From Actinomycetota bacterium (GTDB lineage: Bacteria; Actinomycetota; Acidimicrobiia; Acidimicrobiales; Ilumatobacteraceae): DNA of 55,140 nt. Under the pieces are notes generated by a model. It did no database searches. It had not been told where the DNA came from and saw nothing but the letters and a program-made list of their open reading frames with translations. This document shows positions 40,760-51,648 of this stretch, piece after piece. The stretch is taken from positions 1-55,140 of the forward strand of contig RFST01000002.1 in NCBI GenBank assembly GCA_009923855.1. The letters are read 5' to 3'. A program made the position numbers and the translations under genes. Position 1 is the stretch's first letter. The number at the start of each line of letters is the position of its first letter.

Positions 40760-41890
40760 TCATTGGCCGGGATGCAGGGTGAACATCCGACGCTCGGTGG
40801 TCACCTCGGCAAGCACGTCATGATCAAGGTCGTAACCGAGGCCTGGCGCGGTGGGCACCGCGACCAATCCATCGACAACGTCGATTGGGTCACGCACGAT
40901 GTCGCGAGCCCAGAAGCGACGCGAGGCGCTGATGTCCCCCGGCAGGGTGAAGCCGTCGAGGGCGGCGAGGGCGCAGTTGGCTGCTCGGCCGATGCCGGTC
41001 TCCAGCATTCCACCGCACCACACCGCAATGCCGCGCTCACGGCAGAGGTCGTGGATGCGGCGCGCGGTCAGATAGCCGCCGACACGCCCCGGCTTGATGT
41101 TGATCACCGATGTGGCGCCGACATCGATGGCGTCCGATGCCTGGGTGAGCGACTCGATCGACTCGTCGAGGCAGACGGGTGTGGTCGATGCGGCCGCGAG
41201 GGCGGCGTGGGAGAGCAGGTCGTCGACGGGCATGGGCTGCTCAATCAACAGCAGGCCGAACTCGTCGAGGCGGCAGAGATGGTCGATATCGGTGCGCCGG
41301 TAGGCGGTATTGGCGTCCACCTGCAGGCCCATGTCATCGCCAATGAGGTCGCGAACGCGGCGCACCGGTTCGATATCCCAGCCGGGTTCGATCTTGAGTT
41401 TGATGCGGGCATAGCCGTCATCGACGTATCCCTGCACCGAGGTGAGAAGGTCGTCGAGGTTGTCGAATATGCCGACGCTGACACCACTTGGCACATGGTC
41501 GCGAGTGCCACCCAGCAGTTGGTGCAGGGTGCGGTTCTGCGCCCGCAACTCGGCATCGAGTGCCGCCATCTCGAGTGCTGCTTTGGCCATATGGTGGCCT
41601 TTGAACGGTCCCAGAACCCGGTCGACGTCGGCAGCCGATATGTCACCGGCAGCGGCCAATGCAGGTGCCAAGAATCGCTCGATCACTGTGGCGACACCAT
41701 CGACGAACTCCGATGAGTACAGGGGCTCGGACATTGCGACGCATTCGCCCCATCCGGTGGGTTCGTCGGCACCGTCGTGACACCATCCCACGAGCAGGAT
41801 GTCGCGGGCGGTCTGGGAACCGAAACTGGTGCGGAAGGGTGTGACCAGCGGCATGGCGATGCGCCGTAGTTCGAGTCCGGTCAGATGCAT
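40760..41890 (-). CDS. o-Succinylbenzoate synthase / N-succinylamino-acid racemase (enolase superfamily)
   Basis: The 376-residue enzyme has an N-terminal capping domain and the MLE-type barrel. The first acid/base lysines are in YARIKLKIEPGWD (KxK). Metal ligands are in DANTAY, LIEQPM and CLDESI, the second-side lysine in NIKPGRVGG, and CGGMLETGIGRAAN closes the site. This is the NSAR/OSBS subgroup, which can racemise N-succinyl amino acids or make o-succinylbenzoate for menaquinone. The GNAT gene 1 base upstream in the same unit favours the amino-acid role; no other men gene is present. Confidence 0.85.
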   Translation of the reverse strand: MHLTGLELRRIAMPLVTPFRTSFGSQTARDILLVGWCHDGADEPTGWGECVAMSEPLYSSEFVDGVATVIERFLAPALAAAGDISAADVDRVLGPFKGHHMAKAALEMAALDAELRAQNRTLHQLLGGTRDHVPSGVSVGIFDNLDDLLTSVQGYVDDGYARIKLKIEPGWDIEPVRRVRDLIGDDMGLQVDANTAYRRTDIDHLCRLDEFGLLLIEQPMPVDDLLSHAALAAASTTPVCLDESIESLTQASDAIDVGATSVINIKPGRVGGYLTARRIHDLCRERGIAVWCGGMLETGIGRAANCALAALDGFTLPGDISASRRFWARDIVRDPIDVVDGLVAVPTAPGLGYDLDHDVLAEVTTERRMFTLHPGQ

Positions 41891-41891
41891 G

Positions 41892-42602
41892 TCACGTGCC
41901 GTCTTTCAGTAGGTAGTCACCGTCGCGACTCATGCCGATCACCGTGGCGCCGCGGGCCATCGCTGTTGAGAGGGCATCGCGGACGTCGACGCGCCAGCGC
42001 TCGGCAGCGGTGGGGTCGGTGCGTCGCAGAGCCACGATGTCGGCCGGTGTGGGCACGTGGAGGTCTGCTGGCGCATTGTCGGGTCGAGGCCGGTCGGCCA
42101 CGGCCCATGCAGCGACGAGTCGGTCGCTGTCATCCCCGGCATTCACCGCATCGCTCATCGGCCCGTAGAAGTTCACCAGATACTCCGAGATCTCGGCTCC
42201 GAGCACCTCGAGGTTGAACCAGGCGTTGGCGCGCACGAGGGGATCGAACGTCCATGTGATCCAGTCGATGCCACGCTCGGCAGCCCACGTGCGCTGGTGG
42301 TATTTCATGGCACGTCCCAGCCCGCTGTGGCGCACTCCCGGCAGCACACCGGTGATGTGACTGTGCAGAGCGGCATCTCCTTGGTGGCGAGCGAGGAAGC
42401 CGAACGAGGCGCCGAGGAGGTGGTCGCCGTCATATGCGCCGGCCACATAACCGCCAGCGTGCTCGATCGCAAGCAGCAGCTCGGGGCCGACCATCGGCCG
42501 GTTCGCCCCCCAGATCTGCTGGAGGACGCGTCCGGCATCGGCCATTTCGGCCGGGGTCGACAAGGTGACGATGTTGATGTCGGGGCCGACGTCATCACTC
42601 AC
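41892..42602 (-). CDS. GNAT-family N-acyltransferase
   Basis: The 236-residue protein is a GNAT acyltransferase of the COG3375 kind: GGYVAGAYDGDHLLGASFGF, HSHITGVLPGVRHSGLGRAMKYHQR (the acyl-CoA pyrophosphate loop is the RHSGLGRA segment) and WITWTFDPLVRANAWFNLEVLG, a family signature. Such proteins are neighbours of NSAR/OSBS racemases and are thought to succinylate D-amino acids. GTG 42602 has TACCGT 7 bases upstream; the frame to 42638 would place the promoter inside the gene. Confidence 0.8.
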   Translation of the reverse strand: MSDDVGPDINIVTLSTPAEMADAGRVLQQIWGANRPMVGPELLLAIEHAGGYVAGAYDGDHLLGASFGFLARHQGDAALHSHITGVLPGVRHSGLGRAMKYHQRTWAAERGIDWITWTFDPLVRANAWFNLEVLGAEISEYLVNFYGPMSDAVNAGDDSDRLVAAWAVADRPRPDNAPADLHVPTPADIVALRRTDPTAAERWRVDVRDALSTAMARGATVIGMSRDGDYLLKDGT

Positions 42603-42608
42603 GATGCC

Positions 42609-42615
42609 CACGGTA
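42609..42615 (-). promoter_or_regulatory. -10 box, leaderless GNAT-OSBS unit
   Basis: TACCGT on the minus strand about 7 bases before GTG 42602. No -10 box is obvious for serA in the rest of this 129-base divergent gap; a TTGACA at 42664-42669 has no partner at standard spacing. Confidence 0.5.
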
Positions 42616-42731
42616 GCCGTGAGGGCGTGGGCTGCCACGGCCGACTCGGTGTGTCCGGTCGCATTGACATCTCGTACGAAGACGTGTGCGTGGTTGGTGG
42701 TGACCGTGTCGGTAGGTAACGATGTCGGTCT

Positions 42732-44297
42732 ATGTCGCGGATCCTCGTCACTGAAGCCATCGCCGATGGCGGTCTAGATCGCTTGCGCGCCGCCGGGCAC
42801 ACGGTGGACGTCCGCGAGGGTCTCAGTCCGTCGCAGCTCGTGGAGGCAATCGACGGTGCTCATGCATTGATTATTCGTTCGGCAACGCAGGTCACCGATG
42901 AGGTGCTGGCAGCGGGTCGCGATTTGGTCGTGGTGGGCCGCGCCGGCATCGGTCTCGACAATGTGGACGTGGCTGCCGCGACCGAGCGGGGCGTGATGGT
43001 GGTGAATGCACCGCAGTCCAACATCATCTCTGCAGCCGAACACACCATGGCGCTGCTGCTGGCCCAGGCTCGCAATGTCCCTCAGGCCCACTCGGCACTG
43101 GTCGACGGACGATGGGAACGCTCACGCTGGGAGGGTGTGGAACTCGCGGACAAGACCCTCGGTGTCGTCGGGTTGGGCCGTATCGGCAAACTCGTCGCCG
43201 ACCGGGCGCGCGGATTTCAGATGCGGATCGTGGCCTACGACCCGTTCGTCTCGGCTGACCGCGCCAAGCAGATGGGCGTGGAATTGATGTCGTTGGTCGA
43301 GCTGGTTGCGGCCTCGGATTTCTTGACCGTGCACCTGCCGAAGAACAACGAGACTACCGGTTTGATCAACCGCGAATTGTTGTCCGGGGCGAAACCCTCA
43401 TTGCGGGTCATCAATGTGGCGCGCGGTGGCATCGTTGACGAGGCTGACCTGGCTGCGTGTATTGATGAGGGCATCATTGCGGGAGCAGCGCTCGATGTGT
43501 TCTCGACGGAACCGTGCACCGAGTCACCGCTGTTTGGCCGCCCTGAGGTGGTGGTCACCCCGCACCTCGGCGCGAGCACCCGTGAGGCCCAAGACAAGGC
43601 CGGCGATGCCATCGCTGACATGGTGTTGCTGGCGTTGGCCGGGGATTTCGTGCCGTGGGCTGTGAACGTTGATGCCGCTGAAGCCAACGAGAACCTTCGG
43701 CCCTATCTGGGTCTGGCCGAGCGACTCGGACGGTTGTACTCGTCACTGGTCGGTTCAACTCCCGAATCGTTCGAATTCCGGGTGGAGGGCGATATCGCCG
43801 CGTACGACACGCGTATTCTGGGCCTGGCCGTACTCAAAGGGTTTTTCTCGCGGATCTCCGATGAGCAGGTGAGTTATGTGAACGCACCGCGTCTGGCCGG
43901 CGCCGCCGGCCTCGAGATGCGCGAGGTGTCGACCGCGGTGTCGGACGAGTACGTCAATCTGCTCACGATCACCGGTGGGCAGCACTCGATTGCGGGCACT
44001 CTCACCGGGCGCAGCGCCCGCCAGCGATTGGTGGAAGTGGACGGGCACGGTGTTGATGTGCCGCCTGCCGATCACATGTTGCTGATCTCCAATGACGACC
44101 GGCCGGGTGTGATCGGTGCGGTGGGCACCATCCTCGGTGATGCGCAGGTGAATATCGCCGATATGGACGTGGGGCGGGTCGATCGCCCCGGCTCTGCGTT
44201 GATGCTGATCGCCACCGGGTCACGGGTGGATGACAGTGTCGCAGATCGGTTGCGTGCGGCGGCCGGGGTGACCAGCGTCATTGCCCTCGAGGGGTGA
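42732..44297 (+). CDS. serA: D-3-phosphoglycerate dehydrogenase
   Basis: The 521-residue enzyme starts serine synthesis by oxidising 3-phosphoglycerate. NAD-binding [20 protein letters not shown], the catalytic arginine region [14 protein letters not shown], the Glu block and the histidine motif [19 protein letters not shown] are present. Then come an intervening domain (about 320-440) and a C-terminal ACT domain ([21 protein letters not shown]) for serine feedback, as in mycobacterial SerA. Its stop abuts the pyrF stop (TGATCA). Confidence 0.95.
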   Translation: MSRILVTEAIADGGLDRLRAAGHTVDVREGLSPSQLVEAIDGAHALIIRSATQVTDEVLAAGRDLVVVGRAGIGLDNVDVAAATERGVMVVNAPQSNIISAAEHTMALLLAQARNVPQAHSALVDGRWERSRWEGVELADKTLGVVGLGRIGKLVADRARGFQMRIVAYDPFVSADRAKQMGVELMSLVELVAASDFLTVHLPKNNETTGLINRELLSGAKPSLRVINVARGGIVDEADLAACIDEGIIAGAALDVFSTEPCTESPLFGRPEVVVTPHLGASTREAQDKAGDAIADMVLLALAGDFVPWAVNVDAAEANENLRPYLGLAERLGRLYSSLVGSTPESFEFRVEGDIAAYDTRILGLAVLKGFFSRISDEQVSYVNAPRLAGAAGLEMREVSTAVSDEYVNLLTITGGQHSIAGTLTGRSARQRLVEVDGHGVDVPPADHMLLISNDDRPGVIGAVGTILGDAQVNIADMDVGRVDRPGSALMLIATGSRVDDSVADRLRAAAGVTSVIALEG

Positions 44298-45107
44298 TCA
44301 CGAGCGGCAGTCGTCGCGCGTGGTGATGGCAACCCGCCGCGCAGCCTCGGCATACTCGGCACCGGAGCCGGCGTAGAGAATTGCGCGCGATGAGTTAATG
44401 ATCACGCCGCGTCCGGTGGCGTCAGCACCAGAGGTGACCGCATCAGCAGCCGAGCCACCCTGCGCTCCAACACCCGGCACCAGGATCGGCAATGAGCCAA
44501 CTTCTGCACGCACACGGGCCAGTTCGCGGGGATATGTGGCGCCGACGACCACACCGCAATCGCCGAGCGGTGCCCAACGTTGGGCAACCATGCGCGCAAC
44601 TCGGATGTAGAGGGGTTCCCCTTCCACCTCGAGCATCTGCAGTTCATCGCCGCCGGGGTTGGAGGTGCGGCACAGTGCGATCACCCCACCACCAGCGGCG
44701 AGGAAAGGCTCGATCGAATCGGTGCCAAGGTAGGGGTTGACGGTGACGGCGTCGGCGCCGTAGCGGTTGAAAGCCTCACGGGCATACTGCTCGGCAGTGG
44801 AGCCGATGTCGCCTCGCTTGGCATCGAGAATGAGCACGACATCGCTGTGGTTGTCGCGGATATGGGTACAAATCCGCTCGAGTTGATCCTCGGCGCCGTG
44901 AGCGGCGAAGTATGCGATCTGCGGTTTAAAGGCGCAGACGAGGTCGGCTGTGGCATCGACGATGTCGATGCAGAAGCGTTCGATCGCGTCGGGGCGCCCG
45001 TCGAGTGGTTCGGGCATTCGGTTGAGATCCGGATCGAGTCCAACGCACAGGGCGCTATCGCTCACCTCCCATGCCCGTTGGAGGCGGGCATGGAAACCGC
45101 CGGGCAC
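44298..45107 (-). CDS. pyrF: Orotidine-5'-phosphate decarboxylase
   Basis: The 269-residue enzyme makes UMP from OMP. It is the longer, group-III-like form: LCVGLDPDLNRMPE at the start, VCAFKPQIAYFAAHG, the catalytic VILDAKRGDIGSTAEQYARE (K-x-D pair) and LVPGVGAQGG for phosphate. GTG 45107 starts 4 bases after the ferredoxin stop, so it belongs to the leuA-ferredoxin-pyrF unit. It meets serA end to end. Confidence 0.94.
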   Translation of the reverse strand: MPGGFHARLQRAWEVSDSALCVGLDPDLNRMPEPLDGRPDAIERFCIDIVDATADLVCAFKPQIAYFAAHGAEDQLERICTHIRDNHSDVVLILDAKRGDIGSTAEQYAREAFNRYGADAVTVNPYLGTDSIEPFLAAGGGVIALCRTSNPGGDELQMLEVEGEPLYIRVARMVAQRWAPLGDCGVVVGATYPRELARVRAEVGSLPILVPGVGAQGGSAADAVTSGADATGRGVIINSSRAILYAGSGAEYAEAARRVAITTRDDCRS

Positions 45108-45111
45108 TGGC

Positions 45112-45303
45112 TCAGCCCTCGATGGTGATCGCTGCGGTCGGGCACAGATCCGCAGCGTCGGTCACCGTGGCGCGCAATTCCTCGCCCGGTTCGTCGATCA
45201 GCACGTAGAGGTAGCCGTCGTCACGCACCTCGAACACCTCAGGACACACCTGGGCGCACCCACCGGTGGCGGAACAGAGATCGAAATCGACAACAACGCG
45301 CAT
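45112..45303 (-). CDS. Small single-cluster ferredoxin
   Basis: The 63-residue ferredoxin has Cys10, Thr13, Cys16 and Cys20 in CSATGGCAQVCPEVF, and Cys54 in LCPTAAITIEG. The second ligand position of the classical CxxCxxC motif is Thr, as in the variable CxxXxxC motif of ferredoxins that serve cytochromes P450 in actinobacteria. These hold a 3Fe-4S or oddly ligated 4Fe-4S cluster. Neither neighbour needs a ferredoxin, so the partner is elsewhere. TAGGGT 6 bases before the ATG could give its own leaderless transcript. Confidence 0.85.
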   Translation of the reverse strand: MRVVVDFDLCSATGGCAQVCPEVFEVRDDGYLYVLIDEPGEELRATVTDAADLCPTAAITIEG

Positions 45304-45312
45304 GAGCCCACC

Positions 45313-47151
<1,839 letters not shown>

Positions 47152-47152
<1 letters not shown>

Positions 47153-47199
47153 TACGTAAGCAGGAGGAGGAACTCGCGGCGGTCGGCGATGGCGCTCAT
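47152..47199 (-). CDS. leuL: leu leader peptide with four consecutive leucine codons
   Basis: The 15-residue frame MSAIADRREFLLLLT ends in TAG. Codons 11-14 are CTC CTC CTG CTT. It lies between a strong promoter and a terminator upstream of leuA, exactly where a leucine-starvation sensor should be: stalling at scarce Leu-tRNA would change folding and let transcription reach leuA. TAGCCT is 8 bases before the ATG, so the mRNA starts at or just before the leader peptide. The small size makes it easy to miss. Named leuL by analogy. Confidence 0.82.
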
Positions 47200-47207
47200 T
47201 GTTCGAA

Positions 47208-47236
47208 AGGCTACTCCTGTACGTCGTCACAGGCAA
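47208..47236 (-). promoter_or_regulatory. Promoter of the leu leader and leuA
   Basis: Minus strand: TTGCCT (47236-47231), 17 bases, TAGCCT (47213-47208). Consensus spacing with both boxes recognisable, unusual in this window where most genes show only a -10. Confidence 0.72.
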
Positions 47237-47308
47237 AGCACCGCGGAAATGTCCGGTGGTGGCTGGGTCGTGTCGATGGCGTGCACGGCGTGTTCCGGGG
47301 GCGGCAGG

Positions 47309-47314
47309 TAGGGT
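47309..47314 (+). promoter_or_regulatory. -10 box, DEAD-box helicase
   Basis: TAGGGT, 10 bases before ATG 47325. Confidence 0.4.
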
Positions 47315-47324
47315 GCAGGTCACC

Positions 47325-48683
47325 ATGACACACAACAACGCGCGCCCGTCGGGGCGCTCCGGTGGCCGCTCGGGTGGGCGTCGCCGGTCATCAGGTGACC
47401 GCTCCGATCGCGGTCACGAACGTTCACGTCGCGATGATGACACGCCCGCAAGGACTGGCTCGCTAACCGGCGGCAGTGGGTTGGCGCCGGTGGAACCCCC
47501 CACAGGGTTTGTTGCGCTCGGCGTGCCCGAGTCGGTTGACATCGGGTTGGCTGCAGCCGGGTTCGCGCAGCCGTTCGCGATCCAGATCGAAGCGATTCCG
47601 GTGGCGATGAAGGGCCACGACGTGTGCGGTCGAGCCAAGACCGGTTCCGGGAAGACGCTGGCGTTCGGGGTGCCGATGCTGGCGCGGATGCAGGGCCAGG
47701 CCGCCCCGCGGATGCCGCACGGCCTCGTCTTGGTGCCCACCAGAGAGCTCGCGGTCCAGGTCGCTGAGGTACTCGACCCGGTGGCGACCACCGCGGGCCT
47801 GAGCGTGCTGCCGGTCTACGGCGGTGTGGGCCGTGAGCCGCAGATTGCAGCGCTGCAGCGCGGCGCCGATCTCGTCGTTGCGACGCCGTTACGTCTGATC
47901 GATTTGATTAAGTCGGGCGAAGTCGACCTCTCCGCGGTGCAGATCGTCTGCCTCGACGAGGCAGATCGCATGGCCGACGATGGGTTCACACCCCAGGTCG
48001 AGTGGGTGCTGCGTCATTGCACCGGACGGAACCAGACCATGCTGTTCTCCGCAACCCTCGATGGCGATGTCGGTCACCTGATCCGCCACTATCTGACCGA
48101 TCCAGTTGAGGTCGCCATCGATGCCGCCGACGACACAGTGGGCACGATGCACCATCTCTTTCTCGCGGTGCATCACATGGACAAGGCACGGGTGGTGGGA
48201 TCCATCTCACGTGGTTTCGCCAAAACGGTGGTGTTCTGCCAGACGAAACGACTGTGCGACAAAGTCGAGGACAAGCTTCGCGAGGCGGGGGTGGATGCTG
48301 CCGCGATCCACGGGGATCTCTCCCAGGCGGCTCGTGAACGCACCCTGCAACGTTTCGCCGATGGCCGTCTCGCCGTGCTGGTCGCCACCGATGTGGCTGC
48401 CCGTGGAATCGACATCGATGACATCGGCGCCGTCATCCACTATGACCCTGCGGGCGACACGAAGGACTATCTGCATCGCTCGGGGCGGACTGCGCGCGCC
48501 GGCCGTGACGGGTGGGCAGTGACATTCGTCGAGTACAACCAACACACTCAGATGCGGGTGTTGCAACGCCAATTGCGCCTGCCGCTCGGTAAGCCGGTCG
48601 AGGTGTTCTCGAACGATCCGCGACTGAGCGATCTGGCCACGTTCGAGGCAGACACCGCGACCGAAGGCGCGCGGCCAGCCTGA
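47325..48683 (+). CDS. DEAD-box RNA helicase
   Basis: The 452-residue protein opens with an Arg/Gly/Ser-rich tail (about 45 residues; RPSGRSGGRSGGRRRSSG) likely to bind RNA. Then the helicase core follows: Q motif region FAQPFAIQIEAIPV, Walker A AKTGSGKT, PTREL, Walker B LDEADRMADDGF, LFSATLD, VATDVAARGIDID and HRSGRTARAGRDG. It unwinds RNA in ribosome assembly or cold response; RhlE/DeaD-like. ATG 47325 is chosen over the longer frame to 47199 because that overlaps the leu leader. A lipoprotein gene follows after 5 bases. Confidence 0.9.
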   Translation: MTHNNARPSGRSGGRSGGRRRSSGDRSDRGHERSRRDDDTPARTGSLTGGSGLAPVEPPTGFVALGVPESVDIGLAAAGFAQPFAIQIEAIPVAMKGHDVCGRAKTGSGKTLAFGVPMLARMQGQAAPRMPHGLVLVPTRELAVQVAEVLDPVATTAGLSVLPVYGGVGREPQIAALQRGADLVVATPLRLIDLIKSGEVDLSAVQIVCLDEADRMADDGFTPQVEWVLRHCTGRNQTMLFSATLDGDVGHLIRHYLTDPVEVAIDAADDTVGTMHHLFLAVHHMDKARVVGSISRGFAKTVVFCQTKRLCDKVEDKLREAGVDAAAIHGDLSQAARERTLQRFADGRLAVLVATDVAARGIDIDDIGAVIHYDPAGDTKDYLHRSGRTARAGRDGWAVTFVEYNQHTQMRVLQRQLRLPLGKPVEVFSNDPRLSDLATFEADTATEGARPA

Positions 48684-48688
48684 GGCCC

Positions 48689-49600
48689 ATGCGAGCGATG
48701 CGCCTCGCCGGCGTATGCGCTATTGCCGCGCTCGCAGGGTGCTCGACCAGCGCCGATCCTGCGTCCTCCACAACGACAACCTCGGCGCCGCCGGTAGCAA
48801 TCGCGGCGACCACCACTGCTCCGGCACCTGCTCCCACGCCGTTTGGTCTCGCCGACAGTGTCGCGGTCCGGGTTGATGCGCCGGGTTCGGCTGCCGATGT
48901 CGAGATGACGGTGGAGATGGCAACAACGCCGTCGGCCGAGATTGACCTGTGGACGGATTACGCCACCTGTTCGACCGTGGAGGTAAGCGGAGCGACCGCG
49001 TTGCAGATCGTGGTTGTTCGCGACGGAGCGAGCGTCGTCATCGAAGGCTCGAGTGCCGCCGCTCGCGACGGTGTTGCCGCCGAGGTCATCCCCGCGACTC
49101 TTGTGGTCGCGACTCGATCGGCGGAGTTCTCCAGTGCAGTCACCGTGCGCCCCCAGCCCGACGGATCAGGCACGTTCTCGGGTGTTGTTGGGGGCGATGT
49201 GGTGAGCGGCTCGTATGCCTGTGCGGATGACTCGCCTCGCTCAACCGGCCCGGTTGCTGCATCGATTCGCATTGTTGGCGCTGATGGCGCGGTGCGCCGA
49301 TTCGGTGTGTGGGATCTTGCGGACCGCTGCCCTGGTATTTCTGCCGGTGTTGCACTGTCTGGCGAACTCGGTGCGACTGGAGGTGTTGACGCCGTGGGCA
49401 TTGACGCGGGGGAGGGCACTGTGATGGCCGGCCGCAGCACCGCGGTGGTGCTGGACATCACTGCGGTGGGAGTCCGGTTTGTTGCTCGTGATGCCGCGCT
49501 GATGGTGGCTGCTGACGGGCGCAGTGCTGTGGCCCGTGGCACCGCACTCGGCGGTGAACGCATCGACCTTGCCTGGAGTTGCGACGCTACGAGCGGGTGA
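48689..49600 (+). CDS. Secreted lipoprotein, function unknown
   Basis: The 303-residue protein has a short signal peptide with a lipobox (AALAGC, Cys about residue 18). A Thr/Ala/Pro linker and an approximately 240-residue domain rich in beta strands follow. Four later cysteines may form disulfides. I recognise no family. It starts 5 bases after the helicase and is probably cotranscribed. Its end overlaps the leuD end by 14 bases on the opposite strand. Confidence 0.72.
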   Translation: MRAMRLAGVCAIAALAGCSTSADPASSTTTTSAPPVAIAATTTAPAPAPTPFGLADSVAVRVDAPGSAADVEMTVEMATTPSAEIDLWTDYATCSTVEVSGATALQIVVVRDGASVVIEGSSAAARDGVAAEVIPATLVVATRSAEFSSAVTVRPQPDGSGTFSGVVGGDVVSGSYACADDSPRSTGPVAASIRIVGADGAVRRFGVWDLADRCPGISAGVALSGELGATGGVDAVGIDAGEGTVMAGRSTAVVLDITAVGVRFVARDAALMVAADGRSAVARGTALGGERIDLAWSCDATSG

Positions 49601-50177
49601 GCCAGGACGGCCGCTGTTGCTCAAAGGCAGTGATCGCATCGGCGTGGCTCAAGGTGAGCGCGATGTCGTCAAGGCCCTCAAGGAACCGGTGTTGGGTGGC
49701 GTCGTCTATCGGGAAGTCTGCGGTGATACCGGCTGATGGCACCTCCACGACGCGCCGTTCCATATCGACCACGATCGGTGTTGCGGGGTCAGCGTCGATC
49801 GCCGCCCAGATGGCCTCCACGATCTCCATGTCCACCTGAGCCGGCACCAAGCCGTTCTTGGTGCAGTTGTTGCGGAAGATGTCGGAGAAACTCGGCGCGA
49901 TCACCGCGTCGAATCCTGCCTGTTGAATGGCCCACACAGCGTGTTCACGGGAAGAGCCAACACCGAACGCCGGACCTGCCACGATCACGCCGGCGCCGCT
50001 GTAGCGCTGGTCGTTCATCACGAAGGAGGGGTCGTCGCGCCACGTGGAGAAGAGCCCCTTCTCGAAACCGGTGCGTTCTACGCGCTTGAGCCATTCCGCG
50101 GGAATGATCTGGTCGGTGTCGACGTCGCTGCGGCGCAGTGGGAGGCCGGTGGCTGTGATGACTCGGACGGCTTTCAT
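49587..50177 (-). CDS. leuD: 3-Isopropylmalate dehydratase small subunit
   Basis: The 196-residue subunit completes LeuCD, which isomerises 2- to 3-isopropylmalate. The signature [15 protein letters not shown] is near the start, and [21 protein letters not shown] is the swivel-domain active-site block. Length is normal. Its start overlaps the leuC end by ATGA. Confidence 0.94.
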   Translation of the reverse strand: MKAVRVITATGLPLRRSDVDTDQIIPAEWLKRVERTGFEKGLFSTWRDDPSFVMNDQRYSGAGVIVAGPAFGVGSSREHAVWAIQQAGFDAVIAPSFSDIFRNNCTKNGLVPAQVDMEIVEAIWAAIDADPATPIVVDMERRVVEVPSAGITADFPIDDATQHRFLEGLDDIALTLSHADAITAFEQQRPSWLTRS

Positions 50178-51592
50178 GACAGATCCTCCGGACGGGTGAA
50201 GCGGCCGGTGACGGCCGTGGCCGCGGCAACACCGGGCGAGACGAGGTGGGTGCGACCCCCACGGCCTTGGCGGCCCTCAAAGTTACGGTTACTTGTGCTC
50301 GCGGCTCTCTCACCGGGTTCGAGACGGTCTGGGTTCATCGCCAGGCACATCGAGCAGCCGGGTTCGCGCCAATCAGCTCCGGCGGCACGAAATACCTCGT
50401 GTAGCCCTTCGGCCTCGGCTTGGGCTTTCACCCGGTGCGAGCCGGGCACGACCATCACGCGCGGCACTGTCACGGTGCGGCCGCGCAGCACATCAGCGGC
50501 GGCGCGGAGGTCCTCGATCCGAGAGTTCGTGCACGACCCGATGAAGACCGTGTCCACAGTGACATCGCGAATCGGGGTGCCGGCCGCGAGCCCCATGTAG
50601 TCGAGGGCCCGTTCGATATTGCCGCGCGATGTGGCGTCACCGGCTGCATCGGGAGACGGAATCACATCGTCGATACCGATGACCTGGCCGGGATTCGTGC
50701 CCCACGTGATTTTCGGCGTGATGTCGGCAGCATCGATGAATACCTCGGTGTCCCACTCGGCGCCGTCATCGCTGCGCAGAGTCGACCATTCGGCGACTGC
50801 GGCATCCCAGTCCGCGCCCTGAGGGGCGTGATCGCGGCCGGCGAGATACTCGAATGTCGTGGCGTCGGGCGCGACGAGGCCCGCGCGAGCACCGGCCTCA
50901 ATCGACATGTTGCATACGGTCATGCGGCCTTCCATCGAGAGGCTCTCAATTGCGGAACCGCGGTATTCGATGACATGGCCCAATCCACCACCGGTGCCGA
51001 TGACCCCGATGATGTGGAGAATCACATCCTTGGCGGTCACCCCGGGTGCAAGTTCTCCATCGACGGTGACCGACATCCATTTCGGTCGCGACTGCGGCAA
51101 CGTCTGAGTGGCGAGTACATGCTCGACCTCGCTCGTGCCGATGCCGAAGGCCAGTGCGCCGAAGGCACCGTGCGTGGCCGTGTGACTGTCACCGCACACG
51201 ATGGTCATACCGGGAAGGGTGCGGCCCTGTTCGGGGCCGATGACGTGAACGATGCCTTGGCCGGCATCGCCCATCGGGTAGTGCGTGATGCCGAATTCGG
51301 CGGCGTTGCGGCGCAGGGTGTCGACCTGGGTTGCCGACACCGGATCGGCGATCGGGCGGTCGATATCGGCGGTGGGCACATTGTGGTCCTCGGTAGCCAC
51401 CGTGAGTTCTGGCCGGCGAACGCTGCGCCCGTTCATCCGCAGCCCGTCGAAGGCCTGCGGACTGGTCACCTCGTGGACGAGATGAAGATCGATATAGATC
51501 AGGTCGGATTCGCCCTCGGTCGATGCGACGAGATGCCGGTTCCAGATCTTCTCGGGCAAGGTGGTGGGACGGTTCGTATCCGATGGGCTCAT
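50174..51592 (-). CDS. leuC: 3-Isopropylmalate dehydratase large subunit
   Basis: The 472-residue aconitase-family subunit carries a 4Fe-4S cluster held by three cysteines: one in [13 protein letters not shown] and two in [45 protein letters not shown] is also diagnostic. ATG 51592 is chosen from the family start and a GGAG 5 bases upstream. It appears to have its own promoter, separate from leuA 3 kb away. Confidence 0.95.
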   Translation of the reverse strand: MSPSDTNRPTTLPEKIWNRHLVASTEGESDLIYIDLHLVHEVTSPQAFDGLRMNGRSVRRPELTVATEDHNVPTADIDRPIADPVSATQVDTLRRNAAEFGITHYPMGDAGQGIVHVIGPEQGRTLPGMTIVCGDSHTATHGAFGALAFGIGTSEVEHVLATQTLPQSRPKWMSVTVDGELAPGVTAKDVILHIIGVIGTGGGLGHVIEYRGSAIESLSMEGRMTVCNMSIEAGARAGLVAPDATTFEYLAGRDHAPQGADWDAAVAEWSTLRSDDGAEWDTEVFIDAADITPKITWGTNPGQVIGIDDVIPSPDAAGDATSRGNIERALDYMGLAAGTPIRDVTVDTVFIGSCTNSRIEDLRAAADVLRGRTVTVPRVMVVPGSHRVKAQAEAEGLHEVFRAAGADWREPGCSMCLAMNPDRLEPGERAASTSNRNFEGRQGRGGRTHLVSPGVAAATAVTGRFTRPEDLS

Positions 51593-51615
51593 GGTTGCTC
51601 CAGTGGGGTCGTCAC
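51589..51615 (-). other. Possible 8-codon upstream ORF overlapping the leuC start
   Basis: GTG ACG ACC CCA CTG GAG CAA CCA TGA: its stop overlaps the leuC ATG (ATGA). TAGGTT lies 8 bases before the GTG, the same layout as leaderless genes. It could couple translation of leuC or be accidental. Confidence 0.3.
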
Positions 51616-51623
51616 AGCCGACC

Positions 51624-51629
51624 AACCTA
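51624..51629 (-). promoter_or_regulatory. -10 box, leuCD
   Basis: TAGGTT on the minus strand, 8 bases before GTG 51615 and 31 bases before ATG 51592. Confidence 0.45.
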
Positions 51630-51648
51630 TCGGCGGTCGGGCACGGGG

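Noticed and set aside
42664-42669. TTGACA as a serA -35 box
   Set aside because: No -10 box lies 16-19 bases downstream; too far from ATG 42732 for the leaderless pattern.
47180-47186. Leader CCGACCG pairing with the terminator 3' arm as the antiterminator
   Set aside because: A ribosome stalled on the Leu codons would probably cover this segment, which would favour termination on starvation, the reverse of the expected logic. Left as an observation only.
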